From: Liolophura sinensis
Lineage: Eukaryota; Mollusca; Polyplacophora; Chitonida; Chitonidae
Direction: 5' to 3'
DNA: 64,000 nucleotides
Assembly: GCF_032854445.1 (NCBI RefSeq)
Contig: NC_088304.1
Span: 7,019,704 to 7,083,703 of the forward strand
Shown here: positions 27,418-36,203 of the stretch, one piece after another
Layout of the letters: the number at the start of each line of letters is the position of its first letter
How positions within the stretch are numbered: the stretch's first letter is position 1
The notes under the pieces: generated by a model
What the model was told of the DNA's origin: nothing
The model's database searches: none
The model's input: only the letters and a program-made list of their open reading frames with translations
Translations under genes and position numbers: made by a program

Positions 27418-28833
27418 GAATAGCTTACTCTAGATCGCCATAACCACACAATTGTCTTCTACACTGACAAAATTACACAAAAATAGATAACAAAACCATA
27501 CAGAGACAGACACCAATATACAAAGTGGATTTCTAAGACATTTATTAATATTTTACACAGCCTAAAAATCCTAGAGTCTACAAACCTTATCGAATCACGT
27601 GATATTTCCGTTAACAGCGCGAGAAAATGATGACGAGGACGCATTATAAGAAAAGCGTCTGGTAAATCTCGAAACCGGGTAACTTGGTTAATTCCACTCT
27701 CAAATCAACCTTTCCAACCTCTACGAAAGTATCCAGCAGGGCTATCAAAATATGGACAAGCCGTGCGGATCATGGTTTGGCTGACGTCTGTAGGAGATAG
27801 CAATTAGCAAAAACGACACTAACAGGTTCTAAGTAAGGGCACTGACTGCCATCAGCCGTAACATTGGCCTTTAGTCGTAGACATTTAAATCAGGCCCTGA
27901 CGGCAAAAACAGGGAATAATTAAAAAAAACGAACCGGTACAGTTAATTTAAAAAGTCGCGAAGACATTGATGCAGTCAGATTCTCATGTGAATTCTGGTG
28001 AGAGAAAGGTTGATTGTAGCGTGTGAGCTATTAGGAGAGGTAAATTATTTGTGAATGGCATTGATGCAGAGATTGTAAATGATGTAAAATCTAAAATCGC
28101 ATTTGCTGTTGCCCTCAGAGTACTCAGAGATGAACCCTTTTCCAGTTTGAACAACATTCCCTCTTTTATATATGCGTAATTGAATATTACGGCTTTCGTA
28201 AATTTTGGTCTGTGTCAGGACAAACAGAGAGAGGCTAGCAGGCATATCAGGGTGATATGAAAGTGTAGCATTTCCCAGCAGATCTGCCTGAAGTTAGCAG
28301 ACAACGCTCTGTAATATCCACGACGCAGATACATCTGGACAGCTCAACCCTTCTCAAGTGTTCCTCAGCATCGCTTTTTACAGAGCAGTAAAGCAAAAAC
28401 ATAGACATACCTGATGTCGTTGTTCAAGCCATACAAATCTGATATCATTAATTAATTTTGTGATAATCTTCGAACTCATCAATTTTCTATGCACATGATA
28501 CCGGTTAGGCTAATAGTGTATAGAAAACTGTACTTTCGGAAAAAAAACTCCAGCCCTTCACCAGCCACTTCTAAAACATTCTAACATATGAAGAAATCCG
28601 AACATTGCAGAAAAAGCTGGATTCGAGCTTCCGACCTCACTGTCCAAGAGATTGTTGGCTGTGGTGAGGGCAACCTTGACTCAAGCTGATTTTCTTGGTC
28701 TACATTATAAAATAAATCGATTCTTTCTCACATATAATTAGATAAAATGGAAAATAAATCGAAACCAGCAGCTAATGATTATTCTTTGATTATGTGCTTT
28801 ACAGATACGGGATAAAAAAAAACCGGTATACAG
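27418..28833. repeat. Subunit delta, copy 3 (internal deletion)
   Basis: At about 28370 TTCCTCAGCA joins directly to TCGCTTTTTACAG. Compared with copy 4 this removes 495 bp, including the AAGCAACTGTTTGG block. Confidence 0.8.
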
Positions 28834-29967
28834 GTAAGCATGAATTATTATAAATTAGATAACAACAGTCATGAAATAATTTTCTAGACTAATCATTCTA
28901 CTAATATATTACACAGCTTAAAAATCTTGTAATCATAAACCCTATCGAAGGACGTGATGTTCCCCGTTATAACGATGACACGGTAGCACATTGAGAGCAG
29001 CGTGTGGTAAGTATCGGAACCAGGTATCTCCATTTATTCCACTCTCCTTTCAGACCTCTATGGAGATATGTGGAATTTATTATCCAGCAGGGATATCTTA
29101 ATATGAACCAGCCGTGCAGATCATCATGAGGCTGATGCCTGCAGGAGACAGTAATTACTGATGGGCAATGAGCCAGGACAACAATTGTCATTAGCCTTGA
29201 AACTGTGTAGAATACAGCGGTTCTATACATTTATATCATACACTGATGGCAAAAAGCGGGCGGGGGATAATTAATACAGTTCATTTAAAAAGTCCCGAAG
29301 ATTTTAATGAAATGAGATCTTAGGAAATGCAAATTATTTGTTAGTGCCATCTACATTGACGCAGAGATTGTAAATGTTGTGGAATCTAAACTCGCAGTTG
29401 GTGTTGCCGTCAGTGGATTCGAAGATACAAGGTTATTACTGAACAGCCTGACGTGTCAATGCGACCCGCATCGCCCTGAGTCTCTGAAAGACTCAATCCC
29501 CCAGGGTTTATTTACAGTCCACCGATAAAGAGCCTTTAGGACATTTTTTCCGTCGCAGAAATATCAGTCAGCCCTTTGCGTTAATTCGGCCACAGGAGAT
29601 CGATTCTAGAGAGGAGAGCCAGACGTGTGCATCCTGAGTTTAAATAACCAACTGTTTGGTTTGGCACATTTTTTATGCAAGCGGTGGAACTTTTGTTGAC
29701 GTAATGGGGCCGTCAAGGGAAGGTGAAATTTATCCAAATGTCTTGATTACCAAATAGTAATTGAGAAACCAAGTGTGCATGAAAGGCCATGCAGGCTGTG
29801 GGTAGTATGGTTATGGCTTTTTACAGAGCAATAAAGTTAAACCATAGATTTTATGGATGTTCTTCCTCAATCCATACAAAATGACCTGCAAGAGTTGGAT
29901 TCGAGCTTGCGACCTCAGTGACCAGGAGATTATCAGCTTTGGTGGGAGCAACCCTGGCTCGCGCTGA

Positions 29968-29971
29968 CTTG
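29968..29971. repeat. Target site duplication, left copy (CTTG)
   Basis: CTTG directly outside the left LTR matches CTTG at 36200-36203. A 5-bp ACTTG is possible if the terminal A of the right LTR is counted. Uninterrupted epsilon subunits show a single copy of the site. Confidence 0.8.
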
Positions 29972-30990
29972 TGTTACGGTATTGAAAACGGCAACAGAAA
30001 ACAGACTCAGTGACTCAATATTACAATGTGAACAATGCTTTATATATATATAAAATGAGACGTACAGTTTTACAGACAGTTCAACAACAACAACAACATA
30101 CACATCAGTATTACCGGTCTTTACAAGTTTCCAGTTCACCTTTGAATCCCAAGGAATGTATTCCAGGAAATCCAATGTAAAGACCATGGGATAAACACAC
30201 AATTCACACAAGTCACAAATTGTCCTAGACAGGTACTTCGCCAGGTTAGCGAACACGAACACAGTACACAGGTTACACAGAACTGGAACAGTCAAGCCTT
30301 TGAATGACGTCACACCCGCAGAGCACAACACAGGGTAAATACAGGCATGGAGGTATAATCCACTTCAGATCAGTCACAGCTCCCGCAGAAGCTCACAAAC
30401 GAGCCGTTCAGAGACGTAGAGTAATGTCACCTTGTGGCAGAACGAACGTCCTTTGCACAACTGAAAACTTCAGTTTAGAGTCCTTGACGACCTTGTCGGT
30501 CAGGTGAGGTCAGCGTGTTAAACAAATTACACAGTCCACACTGTATAATCATAATCAAGATCCGAACACCAATAAACCTGACTTCCGCAGAAATTCACAT
30601 AAACCAGACATCAGTACTACTGTGGTACATAAACGGTGCCGGCATAAAAAACTGTCCTCCCAAATGAAACTGGCATCACCAGCTCATATCAAAATAATGG
30701 ACTCGATACGAGAGCGTCTCACACTCTCCTGGCTCCCAGTGGATGCAGCAAAAATACCTCCTCTCTGCACAGAAAACACGGCTTATATACGCTCCAGGTG
30801 GATTCAACTATCTTTAGACACAGAATTAACAGCCAATGAACAGCCAGTTAAATAAACAGAGCATTGAACAAGGTGCTTTCGGCCAGGTCCGCGCTGTACA
30901 TATATAACAGGGCCTGTTATGCTTATAACATACAACACAACGGTCCGCAGACTAACAGTACATGAAAACGTTAAATAGTTATACATAACA
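29972..30990 (-). repeat. 3' LTR of the retrotransposon (element orientation)
   Basis: 1,019 bp and the same length as its partner, with no indel between them. Contains (CAA)5 at 30082-30096 and an alternating TA run near 30040. The outer edge abuts CTTG at 29968-29971. Confidence 0.93.
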
Positions 30991-31002
30991 CCCCCACCCT
31001 TC
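30991..31002 (-). promoter_or_regulatory. Polypurine tract
   Basis: On the minus strand GAAGGGTGGGGG lies directly before the TGTTATG start of the 3' LTR. This is the expected position of the plus-strand primer. One T interrupts the purines. Confidence 0.75.
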
Positions 31003-31006
31003 AGGG

Positions 31007-31034
31007 AAAGAAAGTTTTGCATAAAACTTTCTTT
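31007..31034 (-). other. Perfect 12-bp hairpin beside the polypurine tract
   Basis: AAAGAAAGTTTT and AAAACTTTCTTT are exact inverted repeats around a GCAT loop. The hairpin lies in the element's 3' untranslated region, between the RNase H stop (31108) and the polypurine tract. It would form in the element RNA. Its function is unknown to me. Confidence 0.8.
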
Positions 31035-31107
31035 AACATATTCATAACCATGAATAATAATAATAACGTTTACCACAGTCTTTAAAAACAAAGCTGCAGA
31101 AAACCAA

Positions 31108-31668
31108 CTAGACACGTGAGAAACAATCAGCAATCACATTATCTTTCCCTTTTATGTGTCTAATCTCTAGATTAAATTCTTGTAAAAGCAAACTCCACCG
31201 TAACAATCTTCGGTTTTTACCTTTTAGTTTGTGCAAGAAGGTTAAGGGATTGTGATCTGTATACACAACAATGGGGTAACTTGACGAAGTCACATATACT
31301 TCAAAATGCTGTAAAGCTAGAATCAAGGACAGACACTCCTTTTCTATTGTCGAATAATTTCTCTGGCACTTGTCAAATTTGCGAGAGAAAAAACATACAG
31401 GGTGATCAACGTGATCTGTTTCATTTTCTTGTAACAAAACTGCCCCAGCAGATATATCACTAGCATCAACAGCTAGCTTAAATGGTAAATTAAAATCAGG
31501 TGCTACAAGTATGGGGCCGCTGCTTAGCATGGCCTTTAATCTATCAAAAGATCTCTGACACTCAATGGACCACAAGAATTTAGCACCTTTCTTTAACAGC
31601 TGAGTTAGTGGCTCACTAACAAATGAAAAGTTCCTACAGAACTTTCGATAATAACCTGCCATGCCCAA
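31108..31668 (-). pseudogene. Reverse transcriptase C-terminal remnant plus RNase H
   Basis: A 186-codon frame. The first ~50 residues are the end of gypsy RT (LGMAGYYRKFC, then FLWSIECQRSFDRLK). RNase H follows, with D68 (LAVDAS), E109/E111 (TIEKE), D138 (YTDHN) and D181 (IADCFSRV) as likely catalytic residues. RNase H would remove the RNA strand during reverse transcription. The RT fingers and palm are missing upstream: the integrase reading frame abuts this fragment directly. A seven-base T run (31667-31673, A on the plus strand) puts the fragment one base out of frame with integrase. It has no start codon of its own, so it is not likely to be expressed. Confidence 0.85.
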
Positions 31669-34090
31669 AAAAACGCTTTAACTCTCTCTTACAACTTGGC
31701 ACTGGAAAACATAAGATAGCAACTCCACTAGGATGTACAACATTGAGATCAGTGCTATCTCTGTCTACATATGGCTTTAACATGTTAATGTGACAAAGTT
31801 GTCTAGATTTGCGCCGATCAGGAGTGAAAATAATATAATTAAGATCACTTAGCCTCTTGTCTACTACATAAGGTCCAAAATAACGAGCTTCAAGTGGCTT
31901 ACCACTAACTGGAAGTAAGGCCAATACCTTCTGACCAACTTCAAATCTGCGTCTTACTGTCTCTTTGTCATACTTAGTTTTCATCCTCTTCTGAGAAGCT
32001 GTAAGATTCTCTCTGGCTAACTCACATACTCTGTTGAGCTTAGTACGAAAACTTGACACATACTGTAATAGGTTAACATTGTCACTATCACCAGACACAA
32101 ACTTTTCCTTGAACAACTGTAGTGGACCACGCACAGTATGGCCAAACACAAGCTCAAATGGACTAAATCCAAGTGACTCTTGTACAGACTCTCTTACAGC
32201 AAACATTAACAAAGGTACACCCTCGTCACAATCTTTCCCTGTCTCAAAGCAGTAAGTTCTTATCATACTTTTCAGTGTCTGATGGAATCTCTCTAGTGCT
32301 CCTTGACTTTGTGGGTGATAAGCTGAGGATTTATACTGGCTAATACCTAGCTCATGCATAACTTGTTGGAACACACCAGACATGAAATTTGAACCCTGGT
32401 CTGACTGTACTGACTTAGGCAGACCAAACATGGTGAAGAACTTAACTAAAGCCTTAATTACAGTCTTGGCAGTAATATTCCTTAGTGGAATTGCCTCAGG
32501 GAAACGAGTTGAAGTACACATTATGGTTAACATATACTGATTTCCAGACTTTGTCTTAGGTAGCGGACCAACACAATCTATTAAGATTCTACTGAATGGC
32601 TCACCTATTGCAGGAATAGGCCTCAAGGCTGCCTTGGGGATTGTCTGGTTAGGTTTCCCCACTAACTGACATGCATGACAAGACCTGCAAAATTCAGTAA
32701 CATCTTTCCTTATTCCTGGCCAATAAAAATGACTGAGAATCTTATGATAGGTCTTATTAACACCTAAATGACCTGCTAAAGGCGTTTCATGCGCTATGGT
32801 CAGTATGTCTTTACGATAAGACTTGGGCACAACTACCTGATGCTTAATTGCCCATTCATCCTCCAATGAAACATCGGGAGGCCTCCACTGCCGCATCAAT
32901 ATGCCAGACTTGACATAGTAGTAGCATGGGTCAGGTAAAGATTCACCATCTTTAGCTGCATCATTAAACAAGCAAGAAATACTTGGATCATTTTGTTGTT
33001 CAGCAATCAACTCAGTCCTACAAAATGGCTGATCACCACTAACAGTATTAGTATCTACTTCCTGCTGGCTGTCTAATTTGGAAGAATCTCCATCCAACAT
33101 GTTGTTGAGAAAAGTCTCGCTCAAATCAACAGTACTACCCTGGTCTGTACTGACTTTCCTAGACATAGCTCTTGTAACAACACAGGAAGGATATAAACCC
33201 GCTATCTCGCTTTCAACTGGCTCTGTGACTGAATTCAGAGAAGGCTTATCAACCATTAAGGGATCAACAGTAACTTTATCATGCGCTAAGTCATTTCCCA
33301 ACAACAAATGAATACCTTCAAAAGGTAATGAAGGCTTAATGCCTACTCTGACAGGTCCAGATATCAAATCTGATGACAAATAAATATCATGAAGGGGAAC
33401 ACTGACAAAGTCACTAGACTCTACACCTCTAATAAGGGCACGAACCCCAGAGTATGACTCTTCAGAAAAGGGCAGAGTATTCATCAACAACAGAGACTGA
33501 GATGCCCCAGTATCCCTTAATATCTTTATAGGGGTAGCACAAGACATGTCGCTTCTAAGCGACACTGAACCAGAATTGATAAACGGAGCGAAGCTATCCA
33601 TAGAGCATTTGGGAATCTTATCCAATCCCGTATCAGCTAACTCAGATCTGCTTTTAACTGCTGATGTAACTTCCGGCAATGTTTTGTGCATTGCAACACA
33701 AAGACCTGTGGGCTTAGACTCATTCTGAGCTTCCCGTATCCTTTTCAACTTGTAACATTCACTCATCACGTGACCTACCCGCTTGCAAAAATTACAAGTG
33801 ACCCTATTTCGAGGACTACCATTCCAATCTGAACTACGTGAACCATGAGCTGTAGAACCATTGGAGCCTGGTGTAGAACTCTTCTGTGTAGAGCTACCTC
33901 TACCTGTTGCATGTGACTGGGTATTTCTACATGTAAATGAATTAAATGGCTTACCCGTGTATGTAACCTTATGTGTCAAGGAATAATCATCAGCTAAACT
34001 GGCTGCCTCTTCAAGTGTACTCGCCTTCTGCACATGAACGAACACCTTTACATCATTATCAATACAACGCTTGAACTCTTCTACCAGCAC
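31634..34090 (-). CDS. Gag C-terminus, aspartic protease and integrase
   Basis: An 818-codon open frame, in the same frame as the gag ATG at 35053. The zinc knuckle is C99-X2-C102-X4-H107-X4-C112. The retropepsin-like protease has its active site at D193-T194-G195 and a later LLLGNDL motif (residues 262-268). The integrase zinc-binding residues are H434, H441, C468 and C471. Its catalytic residues D505, D564 and E600 are spaced DX58DX35E, and a GPY motif lies at 739-741. All catalytic residues are present. There is no reverse transcriptase between protease and integrase, unlike ordinary Ty3/gypsy elements. After the integrase tail (HINMLKPYV, 767-775) the frame runs straight into the C-terminal part of RT (about 795-807), then loses frame at a T7 run. 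It was once one polyprotein; the nominal start at 34090 is not a real initiation site. Confidence 0.88.
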   Translation of the reverse strand: MLVEEFKRCIDNDVKVFVHVQKASTLEEAASLADDYSLTHKVTYTGKPFNSFTCRNTQSHATGRGSSTQKSSTPGSNGSTAHGSRSSDWNGSPRNRVTCNFCKRVGHVMSECYKLKRIREAQNESKPTGLCVAMHKTLPEVTSAVKSRSELADTGLDKIPKCSMDSFAPFINSGSVSLRSDMSCATPIKILRDTGASQSLLLMNTLPFSEESYSGVRALIRGVESSDFVSVPLHDIYLSSDLISGPVRVGIKPSLPFEGIHLLLGNDLAHDKVTVDPLMVDKPSLNSVTEPVESEIAGLYPSCVVTRAMSRKVSTDQGSTVDLSETFLNNMLDGDSSKLDSQQEVDTNTVSGDQPFCRTELIAEQQNDPSISCLFNDAAKDGESLPDPCYYYVKSGILMRQWRPPDVSLEDEWAIKHQVVVPKSYRKDILTIAHETPLAGHLGVNKTYHKILSHFYWPGIRKDVTEFCRSCHACQLVGKPNQTIPKAALRPIPAIGEPFSRILIDCVGPLPKTKSGNQYMLTIMCTSTRFPEAIPLRNITAKTVIKALVKFFTMFGLPKSVQSDQGSNFMSGVFQQVMHELGISQYKSSAYHPQSQGALERFHQTLKSMIRTYCFETGKDCDEGVPLLMFAVRESVQESLGFSPFELVFGHTVRGPLQLFKEKFVSGDSDNVNLLQYVSSFRTKLNRVCELARENLTASQKRMKTKYDKETVRRRFEVGQKVLALLPVSGKPLEARYFGPYVVDKRLSDLNYIIFTPDRRKSRQLCHINMLKPYVDRDSTDLNVVHPSGVAILCFPVPSCKRELKRFFGHGRLLSKVL
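31667..31673 (-). other. Homopolymer frame break between integrase and RT/RNase H
   Basis: A seven-base T run in element orientation. With six T the integrase frame would continue into the RT remnant. With seven, it ends about ten codons later. Confidence 0.75.
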
Positions 34091-34263
34091 AAACTTTCAA
34101 AATCCTTGCCTATTTTCTTGGCTATACACCAGCAATCAAACAACTGCTCCTTAGCTCGACCGAACTCAACGTATGTCTGATCTCTACCTTTTTCATAGTT
34201 ACGAAATTTCTGGCGGTAAGCTTCAGGCACCAATTCATAACCCTTCAAAATTACCTCTTTCAC
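34081..34263 (-). pseudogene. Gag, central capsid-like fragment (shifted frame)
   Basis: Continuation of gag in the neighbouring frame. It includes GYELVPEAYRQKFRN and KGRDQTYVEFGR, which resemble the second half of the SCAN/capsid-like region. It ends at a TAG after about 60 residues. One base is missing around 34091-34097, and downstream the reading returns to the same frame as the gag start. There is no separate start codon; this is the stretch between two compensating indels. Confidence 0.75.
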
Positions 34264-34267
34264 ATAG

Positions 34268-35053
34268 TCATAATTGGAAGCACTCTCTACACTTTAACTG
34301 AGTGTAAATTTCCCTGGCCTTTCCAATTAGCACACTCTGTAATAACATAGTCCAGAACTCTTTAGGCCACTTCAAACTATTTGCAATTTTCTCAAAATGC
34401 AGAAAATATTTATCCACCTCTTTTTCCTGAAAGGATGGAACTAACCGAATGTATTTGGTCACATCAAATCCTGAACCCTGTCTACCGGAAGGACCCGGTT
34501 TCTCATCTCTCTCTACCTCTAACTTTTTCATTTGGAACTCCAATTCTCTTTCCCTCTCTCTTTCTTGCCTCTCTCTCTCCTCTCTCTGCACTTCCCTCTC
34601 TCTTTCCTCTCTCTGCATTTTCAACTTTTCTAACTCTATCTCATGTTCCCTCTCTTTCTCTTTTTCCTTCTCTCTTTCCTCTCTCTGCACTTCCCTCTCT
34701 CTTTCTTTCTCTCTTTCCTCTTTCTCCATTTTCAACTTTTCTATCTCATGTTCCCTCTCTTTCTCTCTCTCTCTTTCCTCTTTCTCCAATCTCAACTTTA
34801 ACTCAAACTGCTTAAACTTAAGCTCGGCATCAGACTGACCCTCGAACTCATAATCAGATAATGCAGAACTATCAAACTTCCCTATCTCCAATAAATGTTT
34901 CAACAAAGTATGCTGCATATCTCTTTTCCTCCATGAAGACTTTACGGACAAACCTAAAAATGTCCCTAACTTAACCAAGTCTTCCTTCTTTAAACTCTCA
35001 AAAACATCCTGATCGGGCGCATTAACAAACTGTTTAGGATCAAAATCTCCCAT
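34268..35053 (-). CDS. Gag, N-terminal part (coiled coil and start of capsid-like region)
   Basis: A 261-codon open frame starting at an ATG 127 bases after the 5' LTR. Residues 1-75 have no motif I know. Residues about 77-184 are almost only Glu, Arg, Lys and hydrophobic residues, with repeated EREKEREHE-like blocks, and should form a long coiled coil. After a Pro/Gly linker (PGPSGRQGSG), residues about 197-252 look like the start of a SCAN/capsid-like region (KYIRLVPSF, WPKEFW, GKAREIY). Gag would form the particle around the RNA. An extra base in a three-base A run (34293-34295, T on the plus strand) shifts the frame, so the last eight residues are out of frame. The capsid-like reading continues in the next frame at 34263. 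Confidence 0.8.
   Translation of the reverse strand: MGDFDPKQFVNAPDQDVFESLKKEDLVKLGTFLGLSVKSSWRKRDMQHTLLKHLLEIGKFDSSALSDYEFEGQSDAELKFKQFELKLRLEKEEREREKEREHEIEKLKMEKEEREKEREREVQREEREKEKEKEREHEIELEKLKMQREEREREVQREERERQERERERELEFQMKKLEVERDEKPGPSGRQGSGFDVTKYIRLVPSFQEKEVDKYFLHFEKIANSLKWPKEFWTMLLQSVLIGKAREIYTQLKCRECFQL
34503..34790. repeat. Purine/pyrimidine-asymmetric low-complexity tract in gag
   Basis: The plus strand is almost all C and T (CTCTCTTTC-like words); the minus strand is GA-rich and encodes the gag coiled coil. Imperfect internal repeats of roughly 50-70 bp, such as two CTCTCTGCACTTCCCTCTCT words at about 34581 and 34681, suggest growth by slippage or unequal exchange. Confidence 0.8.
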
Positions 35054-35157
35054 TGTAAATATTTAGCCACTGAATCTTCACCGTTAAAATTAAGCAATCG
35101 CTTCTCACTTGTGTTTAACTTCAAATATCCGGTGCAAAACAAAAATGAAACAATCAG

Positions 35158-35175
35158 TTCCCGGACAAGCCCCCA
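35158..35175 (-). promoter_or_regulatory. Primer-binding site, tRNA-Pro type
   Basis: On the minus strand, five bases after the 5' LTR, comes TGGGGGCTTGTCCGGGAA. Its complement reads as a tRNA 3' end: T-stem CCCGG, acceptor strand ACAAGCC, discriminator C, then CCA. From general knowledge this matches animal tRNA-Pro (acceptor strand ACGAGCC) with one mismatch in the acceptor stem and one at the far end. It would prime minus-strand DNA synthesis. Confidence 0.75.
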
Positions 35176-35180
35176 ATTTC

Positions 35181-36199
35181 TGTTACGGTATTGAAAACGG
35201 CAACAGAAAACAGACTCAGTGACTCAATATTACAATGTAAACAATGCTTTATATATATATAAAATGAGACGTACAGTTTTACAGACAGTTCAACAACAAC
35301 AACAACATACACATCAGTATTACCGGTCTTTACAAGTTTCCAGTTCACCTTTGCATCCCAAGGAATGTATTCCAGGAAATCCAATGTAAAGACCATGGGA
35401 TAAACACACAATTCACACTAGTCACAAATTGTCCTAGACAGGTACTTCGCCAGGTTAGCGAACACGAACACAGTACACAGGTTACACAGAACTGGAACAG
35501 TCAAGCCTTTGAATGACGTCACACCCGCAGAGCACAACACAGGGTAAATACAGGCATGGAGGTATAATCCACTTCAGATCAGTCACAGCTCCCGCAGAAG
35601 CTCACAAACGAGCCGTTCAGAGACGTAGAGTAATGTCACCTTGTGGCAGAACGAACGTCCTTTGCACAACTGAAAACTTCAGTTTAGAGTCCTTGACGAC
35701 CTTGTCGGTCAGGTGAGGTCAGCGTGTTAAACAAATTACACAGTCCACACTGTATAATCATAATCAAGATCCGAACACCAATAAACCTGACTTCCGCAGA
35801 AATTCACATAAACCAGACATCAGTACTACTGTGGTACATAAACGGTGCCGGCATAAAAAACTGTCCTCCCAAATGAAACTGGCATCACCAGCTCATATCA
35901 AAATAATGGACTCGATACGAGAGCGTCTCACACTCTCCTGGCTCCCAGTGGATGCAGCAAAAATACCTCCTCTCTGCACAGAAAACACGGCTTATATACG
36001 CTCCAGGTGGATTCAACTATCTTTAGACACAGAATTAACAGCCAATGAACAGCCAGTTAAATAAACAGAGCATTGAACAAGGTGCTTTCGGCCAGGTCCG
36101 CGCTGTACATATATAACAGGGCCTGTTATGCTTATAACATACAACACAACGGTCCGCAGACTAACAGTACATGAAAACGTTAAATAGTTATGCATAACA
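35181..36199 (-). repeat. 5' LTR of the retrotransposon (element orientation)
   Basis: 1,019 bp. On the plus strand it starts TGTTACGG and ends CATAACA, so the termini are TGTTA...TAACA. It differs from the other LTR at four positions by my reading: A for G near 35239, C for A near 35354, T for A near 35419 and G for A near 36192. It contains a short (CAA)n run. No protein is encoded; short open frames inside it are not credible. Confidence 0.93.
35992..35998 (-). promoter_or_regulatory. Candidate TATA box in the 5' LTR
   Basis: The minus strand reads GCGTATATAAGCC about 200 bp inside the upstream edge of the 5' LTR, a plausible U3 position. The same word is in the other LTR at 30783-30789. 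A second AT-rich run lies close to the LTR's other end. The start site is not visible from sequence. Confidence 0.35.
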
Positions 36200-36203
36200 C
36201 TTG
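36200..36203. repeat. Target site duplication, right copy (CTTG)
   Basis: CTTG directly after the LTR end, followed by CACTCTAGAATAAA. That continues the epsilon pattern interrupted at 29971. Confidence 0.8.

Larger units (their letters stand above)
29972..36199 (-). mobile_element. Ty3/gypsy LTR retrotransposon, Gmr1-like domain order, defective
   Basis: The element is 6,228 bp: two direct 1,019-bp LTRs around 4,190 bp of internal sequence. All coding sequence is on the minus strand. The order is 5' LTR (35181-36199), primer-binding site, gag, protease, integrase, C-terminal end of reverse transcriptase, RNase H, hairpin, polypurine tract, 3' LTR (29972-30990). Ordinary Ty3/gypsy elements have integrase last; integrase ahead of RT-RNase H is known in the Gmr1-like lineage of Ty3/gypsy (and in Ty1/copia, whose sequences differ). 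The integrase HHCC, DD35E and GPY motifs and the RT AGYYRKF motif are of gypsy type. The RT fingers and palm, including the catalytic aspartates, are absent, and three single-base frame breaks are visible. It lies in satellite subunit epsilon of copy 3, flanked by CTTG. Confidence 0.93.

Noticed and set aside
30304-30855. Plus-strand open frames inside the LTRs (repeated at 35513-36064)
   Set aside because: They are the same in both LTRs because the LTRs are copies. They have no domain and are antisense to the element.
31667-31673. A -1 programmed frameshift site of retroviral type
   Set aside because: The shift needed is +1 (or -2), so the canonical -1 heptamer mechanism does not fit.
34381-34838. 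Long Ser/Leu/Phe-rich plus-strand frames opposite gag
   Set aside because: They are the antisense of the GA-rich coiled-coil sequence; low complexity keeps several frames open.
29972-36199. An active autonomous retrotransposon, as the near-identical LTRs might suggest
   Set aside because: The RT core is missing and three frame breaks are present; it could move only with proteins supplied by another copy.
29972-36199. An endogenous retrovirus with an envelope gene
   Set aside because: Only about 105 bp lie between the RNase H stop and the polypurine tract, and no further open frame fits there.
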